Source: Aliidiomarina soli (lineage in GTDB: Bacteria; Pseudomonadota; Gammaproteobacteria; Enterobacterales; Alteromonadaceae). Taken from it: DNA of 64,000 nt. Positions 39,524-49,669 of this stretch are shown here, piece by piece. Location of the stretch: NCBI RefSeq assembly GCF_003986975.1, contig NZ_PIPO01000002.1:496001-560000 (forward strand), written 5' to 3'. Every line of letters begins with the position of its first letter. Position 1 is the stretch's first letter. The notes below the pieces were generated by a model, which saw only the letters and a list, made by a program, of their open reading frames with translations, made no database searches and was not told the origin of the DNA. A program made the translations under genes and the position numbers.

Positions 39524-40093
39524 ATGAATGACAAACCGCGTGGCGGTCGGCCAAGCAAGCGTAGCTTTATTCTGGTGGCAGCCGAGCAACTGGTGAAAAA
39601 GCAGGGCCCTGCCCAGCTGACCTTCGACCGATTGAGCGAGGAAACTGGTATTAGTAAAGGGGGTTTGCTATACCATTTTGCCAGTAAAGACGAACTGGTG
39701 CTGGCGATGATGGAGCGTCTGCTCGATAGTCGCGAGAAACTGCGGGAAACGATTCAGCCCCAGTTCAATGGCTGCGACGCTGAAATCAAGGCGCTTATTA
39801 TGGCTCAGGCCAATGTACGCGCAGGCGCAAACGCTGACGGCGAGGATGAGCTGGCGCTGGATAGCGCTGTGCTTTGTGCAGCTTCGAACAATCGTGATCT
39901 CTTGTCCCCGATGCGCGGCCGATTCAATGACCTGTTGCTGAAGTTTGATCAGAGTGAAATGGGCGGAGACAAAGCGCGTATCGCTTTTTTTGCGGTCTTG
40001 GGCGAACGCCTTATGCAGCAACTGGGCATGGTTGACAGCTCACCGGCCGACCGTGAACGCTTTGTCAACGCGATTCGGGCGTATGTCGATTAA
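39524..40093 (+). CDS. TetR/AcrR family transcriptional regulator
   Basis: 189-residue repressor-type protein with an N-terminal helix-turn-helix (LTFDRLSEETGISKGGLLYHF, residues ~25-45) and a ligand-binding C-terminal domain with no recognised ligand signature. Preceded by a GAGGAG ribosome site. It lies 55 bp upstream of mlaF on the same strand and divergent from kdsD, in the place where E. coli has yrbG. Position makes the mla operon, and perhaps kdsD, its most likely targets; that is inference. Family call is secure. Confidence 0.9.
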   Translation: MNDKPRGGRPSKRSFILVAAEQLVKKQGPAQLTFDRLSEETGISKGGLLYHFASKDELVLAMMERLLDSREKLRETIQPQFNGCDAEIKALIMAQANVRAGANADGEDELALDSAVLCAASNNRDLLSPMRGRFNDLLLKFDQSEMGGDKARIAFFAVLGERLMQQLGMVDSSPADRERFVNAIRAYVD

Positions 40094-40148
40094 GTGAGTG
40101 TCCTGGCGGGCGTCTCATTGGATTCCCCCTCTGCAAAAGGGTTGCAAC

Positions 40149-40949
40149 GTGGAAAATTTAGTCGAAATTAAGGATGTGCACTTCTACCGGGGTGCTACGC
40201 CAATATACAAAGGGGTTAACCTGCGGGTGCCCAAAGGTAAAATTACCGCGGTCATGGGACCGAGCGGCTGTGGTAAAACCACCATGCTGCGTTTAATTGG
40301 TGGTCAGTTGAAACCGCGCAGCGGCAGTGTCCAGTTTGCCGGTGAAGAAATTCCGCAGTTAAGCCGTCAGCGTCTGTATGACGTGCGCAAGCGCATGAGC
40401 ATGCTGTTTCAAAGCGGTGCCTTGTTTACCGATATGACCGTGGCTGAGAACGTCGCGTTTCCTATCCAGGAACACACTAAACTGTCGCAGGAACTCATCG
40501 ATACCATCGTCAAAATGAAATTGCAGGCGGTTGGTTTGCGCGGTGCTGGTCAGTTGATGCCGAGTGAGTTGTCCGGCGGTATGGCCAGACGTGCTGCGCT
40601 GGCGCGGGCTATTGCCCTCGACCCCGAACTGATTATGTACGACGAACCATTTACCGGGCAGGACCCGATTTCGATGGGGATGATTGTAAAATTAATTCGT
40701 TCGCTGAATGAAACACTGGGTTTAACCAGTATCGTGGTGTCGCATGATATTCATGAAACCATGGGTATTGCTGATCACGTAGTGATTGTCGCTAACATGC
40801 AGATAGTTGCGGAAGGATCGCCAGAAGAATTGATGAATCATGATTCCGCGCTGGTCCAACAGTTCCTCAAAGGGGAACCGGACGGGCCGGTGCCGTTTCA
40901 TTATCAGGCGCCTGATTATTTGGATGACTTGATGGCGAGGAAAGCATAG
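40149..40949 (+). CDS. mlaF: Phospholipid ABC transporter ATPase MlaF
   Basis: ATPase of the MlaFEDB complex, which moves phospholipids between inner membrane and periplasm to keep outer-membrane lipid asymmetry. 266 residues: Walker A GPSGCGKTT, signature LSGGMARR (the MlaF-type GGMARR), Walker B LIMYDEPFTGQDP. GTG at 40149 has AAGGG upstream and matches the family N-terminus (VENLVEIKDVHF); a longer reading from 40098 is rejected. Abuts mlaE with no gap. Confidence 0.95.
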   Translation: MENLVEIKDVHFYRGATPIYKGVNLRVPKGKITAVMGPSGCGKTTMLRLIGGQLKPRSGSVQFAGEEIPQLSRQRLYDVRKRMSMLFQSGALFTDMTVAENVAFPIQEHTKLSQELIDTIVKMKLQAVGLRGAGQLMPSELSGGMARRAALARAIALDPELIMYDEPFTGQDPISMGMIVKLIRSLNETLGLTSIVVSHDIHETMGIADHVVIVANMQIVAEGSPEELMNHDSALVQQFLKGEPDGPVPFHYQAPDYLDDLMARKA

Positions 40950-41723
40950 ATGGATAAATTGGCAAAACTTGGGCGGTCTAGCCTGGATATTTTCAGTGGT
41001 ATGGGCGCTGCGCTTATCATGCTACTGCAGTCGATCATCGGTAAACCGCAACCAGCTAAGTCGTTCCCGCTGTTCCTGCGCCAGATGTATGTAGTGGGTG
41101 TCCAGTCGATGCTCATTATCATTATTTCGGGCATGTTTATCGGTATGGTGCTTGGGCTTCAGGGATATACCATTTTAGTCGACTTCGGCGCGGAGCAGGC
41201 GCTGGGGCCGATGGTGGCACTATCCTTATTGCGTGAACTGGGGCCTGTGGTGACTGCATTATTGTTTGCAGGACGGGCTGGTTCTGCATTGACCGCCGAA
41301 ATTGGTCTGATGCGAGCCACGGAACAGCTTTCCAGCCTTGAAATGATGGCTGTGGACCCGCTGCGACGTGTGGTTGCTCCGCGTTTTTGGGCTGGCTTTG
41401 TTAGTATGCCGATGCTGGCGCTGATGTTTACAGCGGTCGGCATTATCGGTGGGTACTGGGTTGGTGTGCAATGGCTTGGCGTAGACGACGGTGCGTTCTG
41501 GTCGGTTATGCAGGCGTCTGTAGACTGGCGTGCCGACGTGATGAATGGCGTTATAAAAAGTCTGGTGTTTGCCTTCGTAGTAACCTGGATAGCGCTTTAT
41601 AAAGGGTATACCGCTGAACCTACGTCCGCTGGCATCAGCTCAGCGACGACTTCAACGGTGGTGACCGGATCATTGGCGGTTTTAGGACTCGACTTTGTCC
41701 TGACTGCGATTATGTTTAGTTAA
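40950..41723 (+). CDS. mlaE: Phospholipid ABC transporter permease MlaE
   Basis: Polytopic permease of the Mla inner-membrane complex. 257 residues with the signature [22 protein letters not shown] and five to six membrane helices; the conserved GxLxTxxxxxAxxxLG region appears as the N-terminal [13 protein letters not shown]. Starts immediately after mlaF. Confidence 0.95.
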   Translation: MDKLAKLGRSSLDIFSGMGAALIMLLQSIIGKPQPAKSFPLFLRQMYVVGVQSMLIIIISGMFIGMVLGLQGYTILVDFGAEQALGPMVALSLLRELGPVVTALLFAGRAGSALTAEIGLMRATEQLSSLEMMAVDPLRRVVAPRFWAGFVSMPMLALMFTAVGIIGGYWVGVQWLGVDDGAFWSVMQASVDWRADVMNGVIKSLVFAFVVTWIALYKGYTAEPTSAGISSATTSTVVTGSLAVLGLDFVLTAIMFS

Positions 41724-41742
41724 CTAAAGTGGATTGTGAGTA

Positions 41743-42210
41743 ATGGAAACGAGAAAAACTGAAATTTTGGTCGGTGTATTTGTCGCCGCTACCATTGTGG
41801 CGTTGGTATTCCTGGCCTTGCGTGTGGCAAGTAACACCGATATTACCCGCGGTTCTACCTATACGCTGAATGCGACCTTCGACAACATTGGCGGTTTGAA
41901 AGTACGCTCGCCGGTGAAAATAGGTGGTGTCACTGTAGGTCGGGTCAGCCGCATTTACCTGGAAGGTGAGTACTATGTTCCTGTGGTTGAAGTGCAGATT
42001 AGCACTGACTACGATGCTCTGCCGGAAACCTCGACAGTCTCAGTGTTAACCTCTGGTCTGTTAGGTGAGCAGTATCTTGGGGTGGAACCTGGCTTTATCG
42101 ACGACGGCATTATGATGCTTGAAGACGGTGATAGCTTCATGAACACCAACTCCGCGATGGTGCTGGAAGAGTTAATCGGCCAATTCCTGTTTAGCCAGCG
42201 CGAAAATTAA
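41743..42210 (+). CDS. mlaD: MlaD, MCE-domain phospholipid-binding subunit
   Basis: Inner-membrane anchored MCE protein that forms the hexameric pore ring of the Mla complex. 155 residues: TM at about 7-27, MCE domain about 38-117 (FDNIGGLKVRSPVKIGGV; SGLLGEQYLGVEPG). Somewhat shorter than E. coli MlaD (183 aa) at the C-terminus. Only 11 bp separate it from mlaB; the mlaC gene found at this point in E. coli is missing. Confidence 0.94.
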   Translation: METRKTEILVGVFVAATIVALVFLALRVASNTDITRGSTYTLNATFDNIGGLKVRSPVKIGGVTVGRVSRIYLEGEYYVPVVEVQISTDYDALPETSTVSVLTSGLLGEQYLGVEPGFIDDGIMMLEDGDSFMNTNSAMVLEELIGQFLFSQREN

Positions 42211-42221
42211 GGGTAAAGCTG

Positions 42222-42521
42222 ATGACACAAGAGCTTTCATTTAAGCGCCGGGATAATGAGGTCGCCGTAAGTGGCGACCTCGACCGCGGCTCGGTTCCTA
42301 AAGCCTGGGCAGACCGTAAAAACTGGGTGCCGACAGACACCGACGTGGTTCTTGACCTCTCAGGTGTGGCCCATGCTGACTCAGCCGGACTGGCGTTGTT
42401 GATTCGTCTGCGTTCCGAGCTGGAGATGAAAAAACAGACCCTTTCTTTACGCCATGTAAACAAACAACTGCAACAATTCGCTGAGGTCAGTGGCGTTCAG
42501 GAGCTGCTTTCGATAAGCTAA
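42222..42521 (+). CDS. mlaB: STAS-domain protein MlaB
   Basis: Cytoplasmic STAS subunit that binds and stimulates MlaF. 99 residues; the STAS core VVLDLSGVAHADSAGLALL includes the conserved D-S-A-G loop. Ribosome site AAGGG lies in the 11-bp gap after mlaD. Identity rests on the fold plus the mla position. Confidence 0.9.
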   Translation: MTQELSFKRRDNEVAVSGDLDRGSVPKAWADRKNWVPTDTDVVLDLSGVAHADSAGLALLIRLRSELEMKKQTLSLRHVNKQLQQFAEVSGVQELLSIS

Positions 42522-42559
42522 GCGTTATTTGTTAACGTCAGTATATTGAGGCTGCAGTC

Positions 42560-44120
<1,561 letters not shown>

Positions 44121-44134
44121 CGTCTAAACTTATC

Positions 44135-44161
44135 AAAAAGGGGCCTTTAGGCCCCTTTTTT
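44135..44161. terminator. Terminator between murA and degS (convergent)
   Basis: Stem AAAAGGGGCC / GGCCCCTTTT with a TTTA loop, flanked by A and T tracts on both sides, so it can work in both directions between the convergent murA and degS. Confidence 0.92.
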
Positions 44162-44178
44162 GTTGGTGGCCTGGCGTT

Positions 44179-45255
44179 CTACTGATTTTGCAGGCGTTCA
44201 ATCTGCACTTGCGCAACCATTGGGCGTACGTCGCGGTAAAACTGAACTTCCAGCAGTTCGCCAGGGCGGGTCTCGGCGACTAGGTCTAAACCTTGATTCA
44301 CCGATTGAATGGGCTCGCCACCGATTGCGTATATAAAATCACCGATAGCAATGCCTGCCTCTGCAGCGGGGCCTTCAGGGTCAATGCCGCTGACCAGCAA
44401 GCCGCGAGCTTCCTGGATCGAGTTATAATGCTGCTCAGCAGTAATCCCTATGTAGCCGCGGACCACACGGCCTTCGCTAATAATCTGCTGCATGATGCGA
44501 TAAGCCAGTTGATAGGGAACAGCGAAGTAAATCCCGCTGGTGCCCTGATCGGTCAATTGCGACTGATAGGAGGCGTTATTGATACCAACCAGGTCGCCTG
44601 CGGAGTTGACTAGAGCGCCACCGGAATTGCCTTCATTAATGGCGGCATCCATTTGAATAAAGTCGGAGTAACCACTACCCAGCCCCTGGGATCGCTCGGC
44701 GAGACCAATTCGCCCGGTTGCAGACACAATCCCCTGCGTCACGGTCTGACCCAGATTGTAGGGGTTACCAATGGCGAGAACTACATCACCGACCCGTGGC
44801 TGAAGGTCTGTATTCTGCGGTATGACCGGTAGATTATCGGCTTCGATTCGAAGTACAGCCAGATCAGTCAGCCGATCACTGCCAACCATTTGTGCGGCCA
44901 GCAGACGTCCATCCTGCAGCGCAACCCGGATTTCATCCACCTCAGAGACGACATGGTTAGCGGTCAGTATAAAACCACGACCGTCCATTATAACTCCTGA
45001 TCCAAGCCGCACTGAATTACGCGGCCGTGGGTCATAGGGACCCTGGCGAAGAGACTGGGTGTAGATATTAACGACCGCCGGAGAGGCTTTTGTCACCGCA
45101 TCTGCATACGAAGCAACGGAGTTTGATGGGGTCATGCGCGGCTGTGGATCGGAATTCAGGTAAGACAGCACAGCCAGCACAACAGCAGCGACAAGCAAGC
45201 CCATCAGGGCTGGCTTAATAAAAAGTTGGAGTACGTTGGCACCTGCTTTACTCAT
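44179..45255 (-). CDS. degS: Site-1 protease DegS
   Basis: Inner-membrane anchored HtrA protease that senses misfolded porins and starts RseA cleavage, releasing sigma-E. 358 residues: one N-terminal TM (about 12-30), trypsin-like domain with His in TANHVVSE, Asp in LTDLAVLRI and Ser in NEGNSGGALV, and a single C-terminal PDZ (about 255-350). One PDZ plus the TM separates it from DegQ next door. Confidence 0.95.
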   Translation of the reverse strand: MSKAGANVLQLFIKPALMGLLVAAVVLAVLSYLNSDPQPRMTPSNSVASYADAVTKASPAVVNIYTQSLRQGPYDPRPRNSVRLGSGVIMDGRGFILTANHVVSEVDEIRVALQDGRLLAAQMVGSDRLTDLAVLRIEADNLPVIPQNTDLQPRVGDVVLAIGNPYNLGQTVTQGIVSATGRIGLAERSQGLGSGYSDFIQMDAAINEGNSGGALVNSAGDLVGINNASYQSQLTDQGTSGIYFAVPYQLAYRIMQQIISEGRVVRGYIGITAEQHYNSIQEARGLLVSGIDPEGPAAEAGIAIGDFIYAIGGEPIQSVNQGLDLVAETRPGELLEVQFYRDVRPMVAQVQIERLQNQ

Positions 45256-45338
45256 GCGGTTGTCGTCTCAATGGGCTAGTCGCTAGATAATTGAACATAC
45301 TAGCATTCCTGAGCAATTTCGAACAGGTGAAGTAAAGC

Positions 45339-45364
45339 AAGAGGCGGCTAAAATGCCGCCTCTT
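45339..45364 (-). terminator. Stem-loop between degQ and degS
   Basis: GAGGCGGC and GCCGCCTC form a perfect 8-bp stem with a 6-nt loop, 17 bp after the degQ stop and upstream of degS. The following T tract in the minus direction is broken (TTGCTTT), so partial termination is more likely than complete. Confidence 0.65.
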
Positions 45365-45381
45365 TATCACCCGCTGCTGGC

Positions 45382-46722
45382 TTAATTGGGTAATACCAGA
45401 TACAGGGTACTGGACCCCCGGCGGACATGCATAGCGATGACACCTTGGGCATTGTCCAACAGACGTCGAAGTTCGCCGACGCTGGTAACCCGCTGGCGAT
45501 TGACTGCGATAATAATGTCATCCTGGCGCAAGCCAATTTGGTGGGCCGGGGTGTTGTCCTCAACGGCGCTGATACGAACTCCCTGTTCGTTGTCGAGGGT
45601 ACTCAGCTGCGCGCCTTGCAATGCTGCATGCATCGAGGCGGCGACGGCTTCAACGCTGTGCTCTTCCAGTTCCACCGTTACCTCCAGTTCGTCACCGTCA
45701 CGCAGTAGTCCAAGGGTTACTGAGCGACCCGCTCCCATACTGCCAACTTTGGCCGCTAACTCAGCGAACGAATGCAACGGCCGGCCGTCGAGACTGACAA
45801 TAACGTCACCTGCTTCGATGCCCGCTTTGGCAGCGGCACCGTCTTCAACGACTTCGCTAACCCAGGCACCACGGGTGCGGGAAATGTTGAGGGCATCTGC
45901 CAGTTCCTGAGTCAGGTTGCCGCCCCGAACTCCTAGTATGCCGCGGCGCACTTCGCCATGTTCAATTATCTGGGCGATCAGGTCGTTCATCATGCTTGAG
46001 GGAATGGCAAAGCCGATCCCGATGTTGCCGGTACGACCAAGAATGGCGGTGTTAATACCAATCAGGTTGCCGCGCAGGTCGACCAGGGCACCGCCCGAGT
46101 TGCCACTGTTAATTGCAGCATCGGTTTGAATAAAGTTTTCCAGGCGGTCGGCACCGAAACCACCGCGACCGAGCGCTGACACAATGCCTGAGGTGACGGT
46201 CTGACCGAGTCCGAATGGATTGCCAATGGCGACGACGAAATCACCAACTCGCATGTCATCGGAATCGCCAATCGCGATCGCAGTCAGGTTATCGGGGCCT
46301 TCAATTTTTAATAAGGCAATATCGCTTTGCTCGTCGCGACCCAGTACCTGGGCAGCAAACTGGCGGCCGTCTTTAAGCGTTACGGTGATATCGGTGGCTT
46401 CATCGATAACATGGTTATTGGTCACCACATAACCGGCTTCAGCATCGATAATGACCCCGGAGCCCAGGCCGCGGAACGGTTGTTCGCGGGTGCCATTTTG
46501 CGGCGCATTAGGGCCAAAGAAAAACTGAAAAGCATCGGGCAGGCGCTGCTGCGTGATGCGGGTTCCTTCGACGGAGATGTTGACCACCGCGGGTGTAACC
46601 TGCTCCAGCATGGGAGCAAGGGTAGGAACTTCTTTTGAATTGGTAGAAAACGGAATTTGCGCATGCGCCGGGGTAAGTACCAGCGCACTTGCTGCAAGAA
46701 ATAAAAGCACAAGCTTTTTCAT
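45382..46722 (-). CDS. degQ: Periplasmic serine endoprotease DegQ/DegP
   Basis: HtrA protease and chaperone of the periplasm. 446 residues: signal peptide (MKKLVLLFLAASALVL..., cleavage after AHA near residue 21), protease domain with His in TNNHVID, Asp in SDIALLKI, Ser in NSGNSGGALV, and two PDZ domains (about 250-345 and 360-446). Two PDZ and no membrane anchor distinguish it from DegS. The degQ-degS order is as in E. coli; DegQ is preferred over DegP on synteny. Confidence 0.95.
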   Translation of the reverse strand: MKKLVLLFLAASALVLTPAHAQIPFSTNSKEVPTLAPMLEQVTPAVVNISVEGTRITQQRLPDAFQFFFGPNAPQNGTREQPFRGLGSGVIIDAEAGYVVTNNHVIDEATDITVTLKDGRQFAAQVLGRDEQSDIALLKIEGPDNLTAIAIGDSDDMRVGDFVVAIGNPFGLGQTVTSGIVSALGRGGFGADRLENFIQTDAAINSGNSGGALVDLRGNLIGINTAILGRTGNIGIGFAIPSSMMNDLIAQIIEHGEVRRGILGVRGGNLTQELADALNISRTRGAWVSEVVEDGAAAKAGIEAGDVIVSLDGRPLHSFAELAAKVGSMGAGRSVTLGLLRDGDELEVTVELEEHSVEAVAASMHAALQGAQLSTLDNEQGVRISAVEDNTPAHQIGLRQDDIIIAVNRQRVTSVGELRRLLDNAQGVIAMHVRRGSSTLYLVLPN

Positions 46723-46760
46723 GGTTTTATAGCTCCAGCATTAACAACAAGGGAATCGAA

Positions 46761-46792
46761 GTTAGAGACTGCTGAAGCTATTAATAAGTTCG
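46761..46792 (-). promoter_or_regulatory. Possible sigma-E-like promoter upstream of degQ
   Basis: In the minus direction CGAACTT (matching the GAACTT core of the sigma-E -35) is followed 17 bases later by TCTCTAA, a loose match to a sigma-E -10. It sits about 40 bp before the degQ ATG. Position and family expectation (HtrA genes are often sigma-E targets) support it; the -10 match is weak. Confidence 0.3.
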
Positions 46793-46817
46793 GATTTTTT
46801 TAATTCAAGAGGTTAAA

Positions 46818-47270
46818 TTAATTACGGTCGCGGGACGAGTAGTCTTCGTCATTACGAAACAGTCCGCTGCTGCCACCTTCAGAATAATCACGGGGTGCTG
46901 CATCACCCGGGCGATCAGGATGCGACTGGTCGTTGTCGAGCGCCTTGGCAGCGCGCAATTGACGGATGGTGTCGGCAGAGAAGAAAGGTAATGGCTGCTG
47001 CCATTCTTTTTCCTGTTGCAGCAGTTGCTGGCTGTCACTCAGAAACGCATTGAGCTTGGTCTGGGTGTCATTCAGATCTTCAGCTAATTGCCGCGCCGTT
47101 TCAAAATGTTCGAAAACATCTTTGCGGTAGGCGTCAAACTGTTCTTTATTGGCTGCTACCTGAGCTTCAAGCTGGGCAGAGTCAGAATGAGAAGAAAGAT
47201 AGTACCGAGCTGCGAAGAAGCCGATGACAGCGCCGACGATAACCAGCAGCAAACCAATGAGCCAATCCAT
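46818..47270 (-). CDS. zapG: ZapG (YhcB, DUF1043) envelope/division protein
   Basis: 150-residue inner-membrane protein: N-terminal TM at about 4-22 (LIGLLLVIVGAVIGFFAARYY), coiled coil about 35-90, the conserved YRKDVFEHFETARQLAEDL segment, and a disordered acidic tail. YhcB/ZapG links cell division, envelope biogenesis and shape in E. coli. Located between degQ and the divergent zapE, as in other gammaproteobacteria. Confidence 0.92.
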   Translation of the reverse strand: MDWLIGLLLVIVGAVIGFFAARYYLSSHSDSAQLEAQVAANKEQFDAYRKDVFEHFETARQLAEDLNDTQTKLNAFLSDSQQLLQQEKEWQQPLPFFSADTIRQLRAAKALDNDQSHPDRPGDAAPRDYSEGGSSGLFRNDEDYSSRDRN

Positions 47271-47372
47271 AATGACATCTCCCGAAAATGCTAATTTATA
47301 TTGGATTATGATACCATGCTTTGCCCGACACGATAGTGGGTTTTTCTCAATCTGGCAGTGGTAAGCGCAGTG

Positions 47373-48479
47373 ATGACACCCAAAGAATTATATCAAAGAG
47401 ACCTTAGTAGTCATGGTTTTAGCCATGATCCGGCGCAACAAAACGCAGTCAACCATTTACAACGTCTTTACGATGATCTGCTGGCCACCGAGCAGCCTCA
47501 ACGACATGGTTTGTTGGGTAAGCTAAAGAATGCGTTCGGTGGAGGTCAGGCGGAGAAAGTGAAAGGCCTGTATTTCTGGGGCGGCGTCGGACGCGGCAAG
47601 ACCTATCTGGTTGATACCTTTTACAACGCATTGCCTTTTGAACGTAAAATGCGCATCCATTTTCATCGCTTCATGCATCGTGTCCACGATGAACTCAAGC
47701 AACTTAAAGGGCGTTCTGATCCGTTGCCGCTAATAGCAGACAAGTTTGCAGAGGAAGCACGGGTACTCTGTTTCGATGAGTTTTTTGTGCAGGATATTAC
47801 TGATGCGATGATTTTGGGTACCCTGATGCAAGAGCTGTTCAAGCGCGGGGTAGTGCTGGTTGCAACGTCAAATATAGTGCCGGATGAACTTTATAAGAAC
47901 GGATTGCAGCGACAACGCTTTGTGCCGGCGATTGAGTTGATTAACGCCCACTGTGAGGTGGTTAACGTGGATGGCGGGATTGACTACCGAATGCGTACCC
48001 TGACTCAGGCGGAAATTTTCCACTCGCCACTGGATGACGACGCCGATGAGAACCTGGTGACCTACTTTAAGCAACTGGCACCGGACCATCAGGCGCATTC
48101 TACCGGCAAACCGATTGTCGTGAATGGACGTGAAATTGCGACCCGCATGGAAGCCGATGACGTCGCTATGTTTGAATTTGACGTGTTGTGTGGTGGGCCG
48201 CGCAGCCAGAATGATTACATGGAACTGTCCCGCCTTTACCATGCGGTGTTGCTGGCAAACGTGCGTCAGATGGGCGAAAAGAATGATGATATCAGCCGCC
48301 GCTTTATTGCCCTGGTGGACGAGTTCTATGAGCGCCACGTCAAGCTGATTATGTCAGCCGAAGTTGCGCTGGAAGAGTTGTATAGTGGCGGTCGCCTTAG
48401 CTTTGAGTTTAAACGCTGTATCAGCCGTCTGCAGGAGATGCAGTCGCACGAATACCTCGCTCGCGAGCACCTTGCGTAA
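47373..48479 (+). CDS. zapE: Cell division ATPase ZapE
   Basis: AFG1-like AAA+ ATPase acting on the Z ring late in division. 368 residues; Walker A GGVGRGKT near residue 70, Walker B LCFDEFFVQD, sensor region VATSNIVPDELYKNGLQRQRF. I prefer the ATG at 47373 (MTPKELYQRDL); a GTG at 47358 is in frame and would add five residues. Divergent from zapG, upstream of rplM. Confidence 0.93.
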   Translation: MTPKELYQRDLSSHGFSHDPAQQNAVNHLQRLYDDLLATEQPQRHGLLGKLKNAFGGGQAEKVKGLYFWGGVGRGKTYLVDTFYNALPFERKMRIHFHRFMHRVHDELKQLKGRSDPLPLIADKFAEEARVLCFDEFFVQDITDAMILGTLMQELFKRGVVLVATSNIVPDELYKNGLQRQRFVPAIELINAHCEVVNVDGGIDYRMRTLTQAEIFHSPLDDDADENLVTYFKQLAPDHQAHSTGKPIVVNGREIATRMEADDVAMFEFDVLCGGPRSQNDYMELSRLYHAVLLANVRQMGEKNDDISRRFIALVDEFYERHVKLIMSAEVALEELYSGGRLSFEFKRCISRLQEMQSHEYLAREHLA

Positions 48480-48513
48480 TTCAACATTCAAGCCCCGCGC
48501 CTGAATGTTGAAT
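48479..48513 (+). terminator. 12-bp stem after zapE
   Basis: ATTCAACATTCA and TGAATGTTGAAT are perfect inverted copies with an 11-nt loop, starting inside the zapE stop codon. Only a short T stretch follows, so it may be a weak terminator or an mRNA end protector. Confidence 0.55.
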
Positions 48514-48530
48514 TTGCCGTGCGATCGTTG

Positions 48531-48560
48531 TTGAAAAACTAGCCTTGGTGCGTGTATAAT
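48531..48560 (+). promoter_or_regulatory. Sigma-70 promoter of rplM-rpsI
   Basis: TTGAAA at 48531-48536 and a perfect TATAAT at 48555-48560 with an 18-bp spacer. Start expected near 48567, giving a leader of about 128 nt. Confidence 0.8.
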
Positions 48561-48566
48561 CCGCGC

Positions 48567-48694
48567 CAGCCCACGTTACCGGTAGCGATAAAACCCGAAA
48601 GGGACGTCGCAAGCCGTTATATATGTTGGCATTTCGCGGGGAAGCCCGGAATATGTCAGGTTGTGGAACTTATTAAACTGGGTAATTAAAAGTC
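48567..48694 (+). promoter_or_regulatory. Structured leader of the rplM-rpsI mRNA
   Basis: The untranslated leader contains a GCGA/TCGC outer pair (48585-48588 with 48607-48610) around CCC-GAAA-GGG (48594-48603), a GNRA-capped stem, and a second GC-rich segment around 48635-48650. No strong ribosome site is seen before the rplM ATG. In E. coli rplM-rpsI is autoregulated by L13 through the leader; the same role here is an inference. Confidence 0.5.
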
Positions 48695-49123
48695 ATGAAA
48701 ACTTTTGTAGCTAAGCCAGAAAGCGTAAAACGCGACTGGTTCGTGGTAGACGCCACTGATAAAACACTTGGTCGTCTGGCCACTGAAATCGCTCGCCGTC
48801 TGCGTGGCAAGCACAAGGCTGAATACACGCCGCACGTTGACACTGGTGATTACATCATCGTTGTAAACGCTGAGAAAGTTGTTGTTACTGGTAATAAAAC
48901 CACTGACAAAATGTACTACTCACACACCGGTTTCCCGGGTGGTATTAAAGAGATCAGCTTCGATAAGTTGCAGGCTAAGAAACCTGAAATGATTATCGAA
49001 AGCGCGGTAAAAGGCATGTTGCCACGTGGTCCGTTGGGTCGTGCCATGTTCCGTAAGCTGAAAGTGTATGCAGGTGCTGAGCATAACCATATTGCTCAAC
49101 AGCCTCAAACCCTTGATATTTAA
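48695..49123 (+). CDS. rplM: 50S ribosomal protein L13
   Basis: Early-assembly large-subunit protein. 142 residues, exactly the E. coli length, with [19 protein letters not shown], the basic loop [18 protein letters not shown] and [11 protein letters not shown]. Codon use is strongly biased as expected for a highly expressed gene. rpsI follows 17 bp later. Confidence 0.98.
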   Translation: MKTFVAKPESVKRDWFVVDATDKTLGRLATEIARRLRGKHKAEYTPHVDTGDYIIVVNAEKVVVTGNKTTDKMYYSHTGFPGGIKEISFDKLQAKKPEMIIESAVKGMLPRGPLGRAMFRKLKVYAGAEHNHIAQQPQTLDI

Positions 49124-49140
49124 TTACGGAGCAGATGAAA

Positions 49141-49533
49141 ATGGCAGATAATCAATACTACGGTACCGGTCGTCGCAAAAACTCGACTGCACGTGTTTTC
49201 CTGCGTCCAGGTAGCGGTGACATCAAAATTAACCAGCGTACTCTGGAAGAATACTTCGGTCGCGAAACGGCTCGCATGGTTGTTCGTCAGCCGCTAGAGC
49301 TGTTAGAAATGACTGAAAAATTCGACCTCTACGTGACTGTAACAGGTGGCGGTACTACTGGTCAGGCGGGCGCAATCCGTCACGGTATTACTCGTGCACT
49401 GATGCAGTACGACGAATCACTACGCCCTGAACTGCGTAAAGCGGGTTATGTTACTCGTGACGCGCGTCAGGTTGAGCGTAAGAAAGTCGGCTTGCATAAA
49501 GCACGTAAGCGTCCACAGTTCTCGAAGCGTTAA
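49141..49533 (+). CDS. rpsI: 30S ribosomal protein S9
   Basis: Small-subunit protein whose C-terminal tail reaches the P-site tRNA. 130 residues from the ATG at 49141 ([19 protein letters not shown]), same as E. coli; a second in-frame ATG two codons earlier (49135) sits too close to the CGGAG ribosome site. Ends in the basic KRPQFSKR tail. Confidence 0.98.
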   Translation: MADNQYYGTGRRKNSTARVFLRPGSGDIKINQRTLEEYFGRETARMVVRQPLELLEMTEKFDLYVTVTGGGTTGQAGAIRHGITRALMQYDESLRPELRKAGYVTRDARQVERKKVGLHKARKRPQFSKR

Positions 49534-49559
49534 GTCGCCCGGGTTTCTGGACCTTATAC

Positions 49560-49587
49560 AAAAACCGCGCTTCGGCGCGGTTTTTTT
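49560..49587 (+). terminator. Rho-independent terminator of rplM-rpsI
   Basis: Stem AAAAACCGCGC / GCGCGGTTTTT with a TTCG tetraloop and a seven-T tract, 26 bp after rpsI. Confidence 0.94.
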
Positions 49588-49669
49588 GTGCCCGTTTTGC
49601 TCATCGCTTGCAGGTGGTATATTGCAATGCCAGGAGTACGAAGTAAGTGACTGCATCCGGAAAATCTAA

